Shown: piece after piece, positions 51,511 to 59,938 of the stretch
Layout: every line of letters begins with the position of its first letter
Position numbering within the stretch: the stretch's first letter is position 1
NCBI RefSeq assembly: GCF_003731765.1
Contig: NZ_MOAL01000004.1
Location: 2,108,001 to 2,172,000 of the forward strand
DNA length: 64,000 nt
Direction of reading: 5' to 3'
DNA from: Pseudomonas chlororaphis
GTDB taxonomy: Bacteria > Pseudomonadota > Gammaproteobacteria > Pseudomonadales > Pseudomonadaceae
Notes under the pieces: model-generated
Database searches by the model: none
The model's input: only the letters and a program-made list of their open reading frames with translations
What the model was told of the DNA's origin: nothing
Program-made: the position numbers and the translations under genes

Positions 51511-52074
51511 TTAGATCTTGCCGACCAGGTCCAGGGACGGAGCCAGGGTGGCCTCGCCTTCTTTCCATTTGGCTGGGCAGACTTCGCCTGGGTGAGCAGC
51601 GACGTACTGAGCGGCCTTGATTTTGCGCAGCAGCTCGGAAGCATCGCGACCTACGCCGCCGTCGTTGATTTCAACGATTTTGATCTGGCCTTCTGGGTTG
51701 ATCACGAAGGTGCCACGGTCAGCCAGACCGGCTTCTTCGATCAGCACGTCGAAGTTGCGGGAAATGGTCAGGGTCGGGTCGCCGATCATGGTGTACTGGA
51801 TCTTGCCGATGGCTGGCGAAGTGTTGTGCCAGGCAGCGTGGGCAAAGTGGGTGTCGGTCGACACGCTGTAGATTTCGACGCCCAGTTTTTGGAATTCGGC
51901 GTAGTTGTCAGCCAGGTCTTCCAGCTCGGTTGGGCAAACGAAGGTGAAGTCAGCCGGGTAGAAGAAGACGACAGACCATTTGCCTTTCAGATCGGCGTCC
52001 GACACATCGACGAATGCGCCGTTTTTGAATGCGGTTGCTTTGAAGGGTTTAACTTGGCTGTTGATGATAGGCAT
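51511..52074 (-). CDS. ahpC: Alkyl hydroperoxide reductase subunit C (peroxiredoxin)
   Basis: 187 residues of the typical 2-Cys peroxiredoxin family. The peroxidatic Cys is in YPADFTFVCPTELEDLA (residue ~47) and the resolving Cys in HPGEVCPAKWKEG (near residue 166). It reduces hydrogen peroxide and organic peroxides and is recycled by AhpF. The ATG at 52074 follows a GGAGAG 5 bases before it. An OxyR-like site sits 83-119 bases upstream. Confidence 0.96.
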   Translation of the reverse strand: MPIINSQVKPFKATAFKNGAFVDVSDADLKGKWSVVFFYPADFTFVCPTELEDLADNYAEFQKLGVEIYSVSTDTHFAHAAWHNTSPAIGKIQYTMIGDPTLTISRNFDVLIEEAGLADRGTFVINPEGQIKIVEINDGGVGRDASELLRKIKAAQYVAAHPGEVCPAKWKEGEATLAPSLDLVGKI

Positions 52075-52156
52075 CGTTGACTCTCCGTCATTGGTTGAAA
52101 ACGTTGTGTGGAAACTTGATGGGGAGAATCCTAACCAATGATCCGGCTGATGGCTC

Positions 52157-52193
52157 ATTGGCAAACCTGATGCTGCCGATTGGTTTTGGCTAT
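52157..52193. promoter_or_regulatory. OxyR-like site upstream of ahpC
   Basis: ATTG-N7-TGAT-N7-ATTG-N7-CTAT fits the OxyR pattern ATAG-N7-CTAT-N7-ATAG-N7-CTAT at 12 of 16 defined positions with exact spacing. It lies just beyond the 3' end of the recombinase gene. Confidence 0.55.
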
Positions 52194-53164
52194 CAGCCGA
52201 GCTTATTAATAGAAGAAACCTTTAGCGCCTGCTCGACGGGCTTTTCGCTGATCCGCGCCATGCCCATAAAGGGGCTGGCCTCGATGTAGCGCATGGCCGA
52301 CTTCATGTCCTTCCAGCCGACGTAGCTCATCAGCGATTTCAAGTCCCAGCCGCTGCGGTGAGCCCAGGTGGCAAAGCCGCGACGCAATGAGTGGCTGGTG
52401 TAACGCTCGGCGGGAATGCCGGCCCGCTCCAGCGCCTGACGCAACAACGGGATCACGCTGTTGGCGTGCAAGCCCTCCTCGCTCAAATGCCCCCAGCGAT
52501 CAATGCCGCGAAACACCGGCCCACGGACCAGCGCCGCAACGCCGAGCCAATCGCTGTAGGCCTGAACCGGGCATAGGCGCTGCAAAGCCGGCGTTTGGTA
52601 AGTTTTGCCGAGGTTGTCCCTGTCGCCCTTGCTGCGCGGCAGGTACAGGCTGATACCGGAACCGGCCACCGCCTGCACATGCTCGACCTGCAGGCGACAC
52701 AGCTCATCACTGCGAAAGCCGCGCCAGAAGCCCAAGAGGATTAAGGCGCTGTCGCGCCGAGCCCGCAGCAGATCAGCCTGATTGCCTTCAGCAATCGCCG
52801 TCTGGGCTTCTTGCTCCAGCCAGGCAATGACCTGTTCCAGGTCTTGCAACTGCAGCGGTTCGGCTTGTTTCTCCTGGGCCGGGTGCAAGGCGCGAATGCC
52901 CTTGAACACCTGGCGCACCACCGGAGCCTTGGTCGGGTCGGGAAAGCCCTGGCTGTTGTGCCATTGCGCCAGCGCCGACAAGCGCAACTTCAAGGTGTTG
53001 ATCGACAACTCCCCGGCATAGGCCACCAGGTAGCGGGCCACGGCCTCGCTGGTGGCTGGCAGGAAGCCGCCCCACGCCACTTCGAAATGCTCAATGGCCG
53101 CGCGATAGCTACGCCGCGTGTTATCGCGGGTGGCGGCGAGCAGGTAACGATCCAGTTCACTCAT
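52193..53164 (-). CDS. Tyrosine recombinase/site-specific integrase
   Basis: 323 residues. The N-terminal SAM-like core-binding domain (~1-95) is followed by a catalytic domain with the full set of residues: Arg151 (GFRSDEL), Lys179 (RSKGD), His258 and Arg261 (HSLRRGFA), Trp284 (VGWKDM) and Tyr293 (MRYIEAS). It should cut and rejoin DNA through Tyr293. It lies next to ahpC with no prophage, tRNA or att repeats in view. It is divergent from a KfrA-like DNA-binding gene, with 176 bases between starts. Its DNA target is unknown; XerC/D are larger-scale relatives but not its equivalents. Confidence 0.9.
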   Translation of the reverse strand: MSELDRYLLAATRDNTRRSYRAAIEHFEVAWGGFLPATSEAVARYLVAYAGELSINTLKLRLSALAQWHNSQGFPDPTKAPVVRQVFKGIRALHPAQEKQAEPLQLQDLEQVIAWLEQEAQTAIAEGNQADLLRARRDSALILLGFWRGFRSDELCRLQVEHVQAVAGSGISLYLPRSKGDRDNLGKTYQTPALQRLCPVQAYSDWLGVAALVRGPVFRGIDRWGHLSEEGLHANSVIPLLRQALERAGIPAERYTSHSLRRGFATWAHRSGWDLKSLMSYVGWKDMKSAMRYIEASPFMGMARISEKPVEQALKVSSINKLG

Positions 53165-53281
53165 GGGTTCAACTCTGTCGGGTGTAGCGAAAACCGCTGT
53201 TTATGGGGGCCGAATGCGCCTCACAAGGGGTAATACCACTATATCCCATGTCATTATTTCTATGCTTAATCTAATTTCATC

Positions 53282-53322
53282 GCGTACAATTATGCGTAAT
53301 TACATACTACGTAACACAGTAC
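53282..53322. promoter_or_regulatory. GTA half-sites between the recombinase and the KfrA-like gene
   Basis: Half-sites GTAC, GTAATTAC (53296-53303), TACGTA (53308-53313), TTAC-N7-GTAA (53300-53314) and GTAC (53319) crowd into 41 AT-rich bases just before the KfrA-like gene. They could be the autoregulatory operator, because KfrA proteins repress their own promoters. Confidence 0.4.
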
Positions 53323-53340
53323 AAAATCGTAGGAGGAATC

Positions 53341-54366
53341 ATGGCTCGCGGCGGCATAAATAAGGCAGTGGTGCAAAAGGCGCGCTTGGCGATCCTCGCC
53401 CGCGGCGAACACCCCAGCATCGACGCAGTGCGCGTTGAAATGGGCAATACCGGCTCAAAAACCACCATCCACCGCTATCTGAAGGAGCTGGATAACGGCC
53501 GCGGCCGTGCCGAAGCGCCGGAAGAGCCCCTGGAAGGTGAATTGGCCGATTTAGTGGCGCGCATTGCCCGGCGCCTGGAAGAGCAGGCCCAGGAGCCTCT
53601 GGAGCAGGCTCAGGCCGCGTTCGATGAGCGCGTGCAGGCGCTGGAAACAGCGTTGCTGGCAGCCCAGCAGAACCAGGCCGGCCTGGAGCAGCAACTGGAG
53701 ATCCAGGCGGCTGCCCTGGCCGAGGAAAGCGCCGCCCTGCAGAGCACCCGCTCCACCCTGCAAAGCGAGCAGACCCGCAACGCCGGGCTTAATCAGGCGG
53801 TGGGAGATTTCGAACTACGCCTGCAAGACAAAGATGAGCAGATTCGCTCGCTGGAAGAAAAGCACCTGCACGCCCGCGACGCCCTTGAGCACTACCGCAA
53901 CGCAGTCAAAGAGCAACGCGAACAAGAACAGCGGCGCCACGAAGGGCAGTTGCAACAGGTGCAGATGGAATTGCGCCAGGTACAGCAAAACGCTCTGGTC
54001 CGCCAAGACGAAATCACCCAACTGCACCGCGACAATGAGCGCCTGCTCAGTGAAAACCGCGCCACAGTGAAAGAGTTGAGGCAGGCCCAGGACCTGGCGC
54101 AAAAAAGCGAGGCCCTGCGCGAGCAATTGCAGGAACAGTCAAATCGCGCCCAGGGCGAAGCCACCCTCCTCCAGGAACGCCTGCGCGTCGCGCTGCTGGA
54201 AAGCCAGACGCTCAAGCACAGCCTGGAAGAGCAAGGCCAGATCGGCAAAGAATTGGAGTTGAGAGCCGCCAAGGCCGAGGCCGGCCTTGAGGCATTGCAA
54301 CTGGCCACCGCCGCGAAGGCGGCGCCAGCAACCAAGGAACGGCCACCACGGCCGAAGAGGACTTAA
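53341..54366 (+). CDS. KfrA-like DNA-binding protein with long coiled coil
   Basis: 341 residues. An N-terminal KfrA_N-type helix-turn-helix (AVVQKARLAILARGEHPSID, then GSKTTIHRYLKEL, residues ~8-50) is followed by ~250 residues of continuous coiled coil rich in Glu, Gln, Leu and Arg. The tail is basic (KAAPATKERPPRPKRT). KfrA of plasmid RK2 binds its own promoter and helps plasmid partition; this chromosomal copy has no plasmid genes near it. GGAGGAATC precedes the ATG. Its stop overlaps the gor stop by 4 bases on the opposite strand. Confidence 0.85.
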   Translation: MARGGINKAVVQKARLAILARGEHPSIDAVRVEMGNTGSKTTIHRYLKELDNGRGRAEAPEEPLEGELADLVARIARRLEEQAQEPLEQAQAAFDERVQALETALLAAQQNQAGLEQQLEIQAAALAEESAALQSTRSTLQSEQTRNAGLNQAVGDFELRLQDKDEQIRSLEEKHLHARDALEHYRNAVKEQREQEQRRHEGQLQQVQMELRQVQQNALVRQDEITQLHRDNERLLSENRATVKELRQAQDLAQKSEALREQLQEQSNRAQGEATLLQERLRVALLESQTLKHSLEEQGQIGKELELRAAKAEAGLEALQLATAAKAAPATKERPPRPKRT

Positions 54367-55721
54367 TCCGCGACCGGGGTGCGCATGGTGACGAACTCTT
54401 CGGCGGCCGTTGGGTGCACGCCGATGGTTTCGTCGAAGTCGCGCTTGGTGGCGCCTGCTTTCAAGGCGATCGCCAGACCCTGGACAATCTCCCCAGCGTC
54501 CGGCCCGACCATGTGGCAACCCAGTACCTTGTCGGTGTCGGCATCCACTACTAGCTTCATCAGGGTGCGCTCCTGGCAGTCGGTCAGGGTCAACTTCATC
54601 GGCCGGAAACGGCTTTCGAAAACCTGCACCTTGTGCCCGTCTTCACGCGCTTGCTCCTCGGTCAAGCCAACCGTGCCAATGTTCGGCAGGCTGAACACCG
54701 CCGTAGGGATCATGCGGTAATCCACCGGGCGATATTGCTCAGGCTTGAACAGGCGTCGCGCCACGGCCATGCCCTCGGCCAGGGCCACTGGAGTCAGTTG
54801 CACCCGACCGATCACATCGCCAATCGCAAGAATCGACGGCTCGGCGCTCTGGTACTGCTCATCCACCTCGACAAAGCCACGCTTGTCGAGCTTGACCCCG
54901 GTATTTTCCAGGCCCAGGTTGTCGAGCATCGGCCGCCGACCCGTGGCATAAAACACGCAATCCGTCTCCAGTTCACGCCCATCCTTCAAGCGCACTTTGA
55001 GGCTGCCATCGCCCTGCTTGTCGATCCGCTCAATGTCGGCATTGAATTGCAGGTCCAGGCCGCGCTTGGTCAACTCTTCTTGCAGGTGCTTGCGCACCGC
55101 GCCATCGAAGCCACGCAGGAATAGGTCGCCGCGATACAGCAACTGGGTTTCAGCACCCAGCCCGTGGAAAATCCCGGCGAACTCCACCGCGATGTAACCA
55201 CCGCCCACCACCAGCACACGCTTGGGCAGTTGCTTGAGGAAGAAGGCTTCGTTGGAACTGATGGCGTGCTCACGCCCGGGAATGTCCGGGATCTGCGGCC
55301 AGCCACCCGTGGCAATCAGGATGTGCTTGGCGCTGTAGCGCTGGCCATTGACCTCCACCTGGTGCGGGTCGATCAGCTTGGCGTGGCCTTCATGCAGGGT
55401 CACGCCACTGTTGACCAGTAGATTGCGGTAGATGCCATTGAGACGATTGATCTCGCGATCCTTGTTGGCGATCAGGGTCGACCAATCGAAGTTCGCCTCA
55501 CCCAACGTCCAGCCAAAACCTGCGGACTGCTCGAAGTCCTCGGCAAAGTGCGCGCCGTACACCAGCAGCTTTTTCGGCACGCAACCGACGTTGACGCAGG
55601 TACCGCCCAGATAGCGGCTCTCGGCCACGGCGACTTTCGCCCCAAACCCCGCGGCAAACCGCGCACAACGCACGCCGCCGGAACCGGCGCCAATTACATA
55701 AAGATCAAAATCGTAGGCCAT
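54363..55721 (-). CDS. gor: Glutathione-disulfide reductase
   Basis: 452 residues of the pyridine nucleotide-disulfide oxidoreductase family. FAD binding is at VIGAGSGGVRCARFAAGFGA, the redox disulfide in GGTCVNVGCVPKK, NADPH binding at VVGGGYIAVEFAGI and the C-terminal catalytic base in IGVHPTAAEEF. It reduces GSSG with NADPH in the cytoplasm. It is single, with a shared terminator ahead of galU on the same strand. Confidence 0.95.
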   Translation of the reverse strand: MAYDFDLYVIGAGSGGVRCARFAAGFGAKVAVAESRYLGGTCVNVGCVPKKLLVYGAHFAEDFEQSAGFGWTLGEANFDWSTLIANKDREINRLNGIYRNLLVNSGVTLHEGHAKLIDPHQVEVNGQRYSAKHILIATGGWPQIPDIPGREHAISSNEAFFLKQLPKRVLVVGGGYIAVEFAGIFHGLGAETQLLYRGDLFLRGFDGAVRKHLQEELTKRGLDLQFNADIERIDKQGDGSLKVRLKDGRELETDCVFYATGRRPMLDNLGLENTGVKLDKRGFVEVDEQYQSAEPSILAIGDVIGRVQLTPVALAEGMAVARRLFKPEQYRPVDYRMIPTAVFSLPNIGTVGLTEEQAREDGHKVQVFESRFRPMKLTLTDCQERTLMKLVVDADTDKVLGCHMVGPDAGEIVQGLAIALKAGATKRDFDETIGVHPTAAEEFVTMRTPVAD

Positions 55722-55796
55722 TTCACTCTCCCAGGCAGGCCGACAGCATAACCGCAGATGGCGGAAGGGTCAGCGCAGAGGATGGACATAAGGGCA

Positions 55797-55836
55797 GAAA
55801 ATGAAAAAGCCACCCGAAGGTGGCTTTTTCGTACAG
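55797..55836. terminator. Bidirectional terminator between gor and galU
   Basis: AAAAAGCCACC-CGAA-GGTGGCTTTTT (55804-55829) is a perfect 11-bp stem with a CGAA tetraloop and T-runs in both directions. It ends galU on the minus strand, upstream of gor. Confidence 0.93.
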
Positions 55837-55851
55837 AAACCTGCGCAGCTA

Positions 55852-56691
55852 TCAGTAAGCCTTGCCGGTCTTGTAGAAGTTCTCGAAGCAGAAGTTGGTC
55901 GCGTCGATGTAGCCTTCGGCGCCACCGCAGTCGAAACGCTTGCCTTTGAACTTGTAGGCCATGACGCAGCCGTTTTGCGCTTGCTTCATCAGGGCGTCGG
56001 TGATCTGGATTTCACCGCCTTTGCCCGGCTCGGTCTGTTCGATCAGGTCGAAGATGTCCGGAGTCAGGATGTAACGACCGATGATGGCCAGGTTGGACGG
56101 CGCATCTTCCGGCTTTGGCTTCTCAACCATGCTGTGCACACGGTAGATGTCGTCACGGATCATCTCACCGGCGATCACGCCGTATTTGTTGGTTTCCTGT
56201 GGATCGACTTCCTGGATCGCCACGATCGAGCAGCGGAACTGCTTGTACAGCTTGACCATCTGGGTCAGCACGCCGTCGCCATCGAGGTTGACACACAGGT
56301 CGTCCGCCAGCACCACAGCGAACGGTTCGTCGCCGATCAGCGGGCGACCGGTGAGGATCGCGTGGCCCAGGCCTTTCATTTCAGTCTGGCGAGTGTAGGA
56401 GAAAGAGCACTCGTCCAACAGCTTGCGGATACCGACGAGATACTTCTCTTTGTCGGTGCCCTTGATCTGGTTTTCCAACTCGTAGCTGATGTCGAAGTGG
56501 TCTTCGAGGGCGCGCTTGCCGCGACCCGTCACAATGGAGATTTCGGTCAAACCGGCGTCCAGCGCTTCTTCAACGCCGTACTGGATCAGTGGCTTGTTCA
56601 CCACCGGCAGCATTTCTTTAGGCATGGCTTTAGTCGCTGGCAGGAAGCGAGTACCGTAACCGGCTGCTGGGAACAAGCATTTCTTGATCAT
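55852..56691 (-). CDS. galU: UTP--glucose-1-phosphate uridylyltransferase
   Basis: 279 residues with the nucleotidyltransferase start MIKKCLFPAAGYGTRFLPAT and KAMPKEMLPV, the catalytic Lys region of GalU. It makes UDP-glucose for LPS, trehalose and exopolysaccharide synthesis. The start at 56691 is the only ATG near the N-terminal motif. About 250 bases upstream show nothing beyond a presumed promoter. Confidence 0.96.
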   Translation of the reverse strand: MIKKCLFPAAGYGTRFLPATKAMPKEMLPVVNKPLIQYGVEEALDAGLTEISIVTGRGKRALEDHFDISYELENQIKGTDKEKYLVGIRKLLDECSFSYTRQTEMKGLGHAILTGRPLIGDEPFAVVLADDLCVNLDGDGVLTQMVKLYKQFRCSIVAIQEVDPQETNKYGVIAGEMIRDDIYRVHSMVEKPKPEDAPSNLAIIGRYILTPDIFDLIEQTEPGKGGEIQITDALMKQAQNGCVMAYKFKGKRFDCGGAEGYIDATNFCFENFYKTGKAY

Positions 56692-56948
56692 ATGAGTCCT
56701 TAAAAAGGCTGTGCTTACGAGTTCGGCGCAGTCTAATCAGGCGGCGTGCACCTTACAATGCCCCGCGCTGGCTAACCGCTGCCATCATAGAGAAATATTC
56801 TGTCTGATAGTTCCGCAGCATCCCCGAGATAACCCTCGGCGTAAACCTGCAATGCGCTGGCAAGCCCGCGTTCTAACCTGCAGAGTCGAGCCAGCAGGCC
56901 TATATAAGGCTATGATTGCGCCCTTGATCCAGCCAACGAGAGCTCTTG

Positions 56949-57137
56949 ATGTCGGCAGCAAAAAGCGTAAACGGTTACCTGATCACCCCAGCCAAAGACG
57001 GACAATGGTGGGTCGCCACGACCGGCGGTGAAAACATCGCCGGCCCATTCCCTTCGGAAGCCATGGCCATCGAAGTCGCCGCAGTCCTTCAAGACCAGCC
57101 GCCGCCTCCTTCGCGCCGGCGTACCAGCAAGCCCTGA
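56949..57137 (+). CDS. Small conserved protein of unknown function
   Basis: 62 residues (MSAAKSVNGYLITPAKDGQW…). It has no signal peptide or membrane segment, a compact N-terminal part and a Pro/Arg-rich tail (QPPPPSRRRTSKP). GAGAGCTCTTG precedes the ATG, and a good terminator follows, which supports a real single gene. Not recognised beyond similarity in style to small Pseudomonas-specific proteins. Confidence 0.6.
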   Translation: MSAAKSVNGYLITPAKDGQWWVATTGGENIAGPFPSEAMAIEVAAVLQDQPPPPSRRRTSKP

Positions 57138-57156
57138 GCGGTGCTGCGAGCATAGG

Positions 57157-57187
57157 ACAAGCCCTGCAACGCAGGGCTTTTTTGTGA
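57157..57187 (+). terminator. Rho-independent terminator
   Basis: AGCCCTG-CAACG-CAGGGCT (57160-57178) followed by a run of T. It ends the small gene at 56949-57137. Confidence 0.93.
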
Positions 57188-57289
57188 TTGTCTGTACCGC
57201 AATGGCCGTTCGCTATAGCATCTCGCTTCAAATGCTCGGCAGTGCTGCCCGGCCCTTGCCCCACCACTCTTTCGACGACCTTTGCCACC

Positions 57290-57571
57290 ATGAACAAATT
57301 ACTGGCTTTGAGCGCGGTACTGGCCCTGAGCGGCTGCGCCACCGCATCCAACACCTACCTGGCAAACGGCGAACAAGGCCTGAGCATCGATTGCTCCGGC
57401 GAAGCCAGCTCTTGGGCGAGTTGCTATGAAAAAGCCGATGCATCCTGCGCCGGGACCGGCTACCGCATCGTCGGCACCGAAGGCACCCCGTCCCTGAAGG
57501 AAAGCGAAAAGACCCTGGGCGCGGATGTGGGCAACTACAAGAGCCGCAGTGTCGTCGTCGTGTGTAAATAA
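57290..57571 (+). CDS. Small lipoprotein
   Basis: 93 residues with a lipoprotein signal (MNKLLALSAVLALSGCATAS; lipid-bearing Cys16). The mature part has four more Cys residues (DCSG, ASCYEK, ASCAGTG and VVCK), possibly two disulfides in the periplasm. The middle segment CYEKADASCAGTGYRIVG looks like a small conserved enterobacterial/pseudomonad lipoprotein domain. Function unknown. Confidence 0.75.
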   Translation: MNKLLALSAVLALSGCATASNTYLANGEQGLSIDCSGEASSWASCYEKADASCAGTGYRIVGTEGTPSLKESEKTLGADVGNYKSRSVVVVCK

Positions 57572-57643
57572 ATAGCGGGGCGCAACTCAAGTAGCGGGCA
57601 AATAACGGGGTGTTCAAATAAACCGGGATGCCAGCCGTTGCGG

Positions 57644-57874
57644 CTACATATGAATCTCGGCGAACTTGATGCCCAGGCCGCGGATGGTTTCGATCAGGTC
57701 ATCGAGCCGGCCGAATGATTCGACTTCATCATTGTCATCCACCAAGAAGTAGCTGCGCCCTGCGCTTTTCTTGAAAAACACGATCCACTCCCCGGAATTG
57801 GCCGGATTCTGGATCACGTGGGTCGCCGAAATACACCCTTCCGCATGCCTTTCCCTGATTTGTTCGCGCTTCAT
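57644..57874 (-). CDS. Small conserved protein of unknown function
   Basis: 76 residues, acidic C-terminal half (YFLVDDNDEVESFGRLDDLIETIRGLGIKFAEIHM). No signal peptide. The ATG at 57874 starts MKREQIRERHAEGCISATHV; the frame continues upstream without a better start. The spacing and composition are like a genuine small gene. Not recognised. Confidence 0.6.
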   Translation of the reverse strand: MKREQIRERHAEGCISATHVIQNPANSGEWIVFFKKSAGRSYFLVDDNDEVESFGRLDDLIETIRGLGIKFAEIHM

Positions 57875-58061
57875 GCCGTCTCCCGAAAAGACCCTGCCGC
57901 CCAAGTCAGGCTTCGGCGGCATGGTCGAAATGTGAGCGCAGTTTATCGGATGACCTAGCCGAACCGCACGCCGACAAGAGGGTTTTTCCAGGATTTTTCG
58001 CCGCCCAGCCCTTGTACAGCGAAATAGCCTCTCCCCCACGCGCCTCATCAATACCAGGCCG

Positions 58062-58412
58062 TCATCCGGAAATGCAGGCTTCTCCAGCCTTGCGTACATC
58101 TTGGGGGCGCAATGGGTTGTTCGACATCTGTTCATGCAGCTTGATGCTGCTGCCACCGGAGCGCTCTTCGATATCAAACACCGCGGCCGGCCCTTCTGCG
58201 AGTTTCTGCGGAACCACCACCCGCAGCCCCTCCTTGTGCGGTTCGATCTGCAATGCCTCACGACTGTCGGCCAGCTTCTCGCTCAAGCAGGCGGCGTAAT
58301 CCTGGGGCTTCTTGCCAGAGATCACACTGAGCGTCGGCGGCGTCTGATTGATATCCGCAACCGTCGCACATCCGCCAATCGCCAACGCCAGGCCCAACAC
58401 ACACCACTTCAT
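58062..58412 (-). CDS. Small lipoprotein
   Basis: 116 residues with a lipoprotein signal (MKWCVLGLALAIGGCATVAD; lipid Cys15). The mature domain (ISGKKPQDYAACLSEKLADS…) has a Cys in the middle (AACLSEK) and another near the end (GEACISG) that could form a disulfide. Function unknown. Confidence 0.7.
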   Translation of the reverse strand: MKWCVLGLALAIGGCATVADINQTPPTLSVISGKKPQDYAACLSEKLADSREALQIEPHKEGLRVVVPQKLAEGPAAVFDIEERSGGSSIKLHEQMSNNPLRPQDVRKAGEACISG

Positions 58413-58622
58413 ACAAAACCTCCACTAAAGCCCCTCCGACAGCACAACCGCTGTTTTTCTCCGGGGCATAGCGCTTTATCGCGCATAAAATTCCAAATAA
58501 GCGTTTTAATTTGCCATAGCGCATGACGGCGGCCCGCTCATCCCCGGTCGGGCCTGATAAACTGCGCCATCTTTGATGCAATCGTTTTGATTTTTGTAGA
58601 GAAAAGCCCTTCTGGAGGCGCC

Positions 58623-58925
58623 ATGAAATTTATCCACCAGCGCGAGCACCTGAATGAAGATGACATCGTCATCATCGAATGCTCCCAGGTCTGCAATATC
58701 CGCCTGATGAACGACGCCAACTTCCGCAGCTTCAAGAACGGCGGTCGCCACACTTACCACGGCGGCGCCTTCGACAAGTTCCCGGCCAAGATCACCGCGC
58801 CCAGCACCGGTTTCTGGAACATCACCATCGATACCGTCACCAACCGCGCCATCAGTGTGACGCGCAAGCCGACCCTGACCCACTCGATCCGCATTGTCCG
58901 CCGCTCCAGCTCCAAACTGCGCTGA
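58623..58925 (+). CDS. DUF1883 family protein
   Basis: 100 residues (MKFIHQREHLNEDDIVIIEC…). Its central region (LMNDANFRSFKNGGRHTYHGGAFDKFPAKI) is typical of DUF1883, a small, mainly beta domain found alone or fused to TIR domains. CTGGAGG before the ATG supports the start. It probably forms a short operon with the next small gene. Confidence 0.8.
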   Translation: MKFIHQREHLNEDDIVIIECSQVCNIRLMNDANFRSFKNGGRHTYHGGAFDKFPAKITAPSTGFWNITIDTVTNRAISVTRKPTLTHSIRIVRRSSSKLR

Positions 58926-58960
58926 GCCAGCCTCCCACATCGCAATACACAGGTACCACC

Positions 58961-59131
58961 GTGGCCCAAACAACCAAGTACGTCATCAAATACAAGCTCA
59001 ATGGCGAGCGCCGTTTCGAGTTCGCGCAACTGGAAACCGGCACCCAGGAAGAAGCCCAAGCGGCCCTGCAAGCCTTGCACGGCCAATCCGATGATGTCAT
59101 CAGCGACGTCAGCGTAAGCAAGGCCTTGTAA
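58961..59131 (+). CDS. Small protein of unknown function, GTG start
   Basis: 56 residues (VAQTTKYVIKYKLNGERRFE…) with a beta-rich start and an acidic C-terminus. GTG at 58961 with AGGTACCACC upstream is the best start. It follows the DUF1883 gene by 35 bases and precedes alkB by 34. Not recognised, but similar short ORFs accompany DUF1883 genes by position here. Confidence 0.55.
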   Translation: MAQTTKYVIKYKLNGERRFEFAQLETGTQEEAQAALQALHGQSDDVISDVSVSKAL

Positions 59132-59165
59132 CCCGGCCGGCGCTGCCCTGGAGGGAGGTTCGACG

Positions 59166-59843
59166 ATGCTCCATCCGCCACCGCCCGGCACCGCCGATCT
59201 GTTCGCCGAGGCGGACCTGCAACAAGCCCCCCGGGTCGACGTCATCGGCCCGCAATCCCGGGTACTGCGTGGTTTCGCCCTGCCTTGGATCGAGCCGTTG
59301 CTGCCGGCGTTGCGAACGGTGCTGCAGGGCGCGCCTTTACGGCGCATGGTCACGCCGGGCGGTTTCACCATGTCGGTTGGCCTGAGCAGTTGCGGGGAGC
59401 TGGGCTGGACCACTGACACCCGGGCTTACCGTTACAGCGACCTCGACCCCAAGACCGGCCAACCCTGGCCACCGATGCCCGATATCTTCCGGCAACTGGC
59501 CCAGGCCGCAGCCTTAGAGGCCGGGTTCGCCGACTTCAATCCCGACGCCTGCCTGATCAACTGCTACCGCCCCGGCGCCAAGATGTCCCTGCATCAGGAC
59601 AAGAACGAGCAGGACTTCAGCGCGCCAATCGTGTCCCTGTCCCTGGGGCTGCCGGCAATCTTCCTGTTTGGCGGCGACCAACGCAGCGATCGACCGCTGC
59701 GGGTGCCGTTGCTGCACGGCGATGTCGCGGTCTGGGGCGGCGTCGACCGGCTGCGTTATCACGGCATACTGCCGCTCAAGGAAGGCACCCACCCGCGCCT
59801 GGGCAGCCAGCGTTTCAACCTGACCTTTCGCCGCGCTGGCTAA
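59166..59843 (+). CDS. alkB: DNA oxidative demethylase AlkB
   Basis: 225 residues of the 2-oxoglutarate/Fe(II) dioxygenases. The iron ligands are in MSLHQDKNEQD (His and Asp) and LLHGDVAVWGG (His), and the 2-oxoglutarate Arg in RFNLTFRR; the family core APIVSLSLGLPAIFLFGG is present. It removes 1-methyladenine and 3-methylcytosine from DNA and RNA. It is on the same strand as ada, 95 bases before it, so the two alkylation-repair genes are neighbours as in E. coli, in reversed order. Confidence 0.93.
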   Translation: MLHPPPPGTADLFAEADLQQAPRVDVIGPQSRVLRGFALPWIEPLLPALRTVLQGAPLRRMVTPGGFTMSVGLSSCGELGWTTDTRAYRYSDLDPKTGQPWPPMPDIFRQLAQAAALEAGFADFNPDACLINCYRPGAKMSLHQDKNEQDFSAPIVSLSLGLPAIFLFGGDQRSDRPLRVPLLHGDVAVWGGVDRLRYHGILPLKEGTHPRLGSQRFNLTFRRAG

Positions 59844-59938
59844 ACGGCGCCGGCGGTCCGAGTTCCAGCGCAAGACCCGGAGTGCGGCAGCCTGCAACCC
59901 TGGGTAATCTGGCCCGGCCCCGTCATCGAGTAGAGCCC

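Noticed and set aside
52193..53164. Recombinase considered as XerC or XerD
   Set aside because: The N-terminal region and neighbours do not fit xerC/xerD, and those genes sit in other conserved contexts in Pseudomonas.
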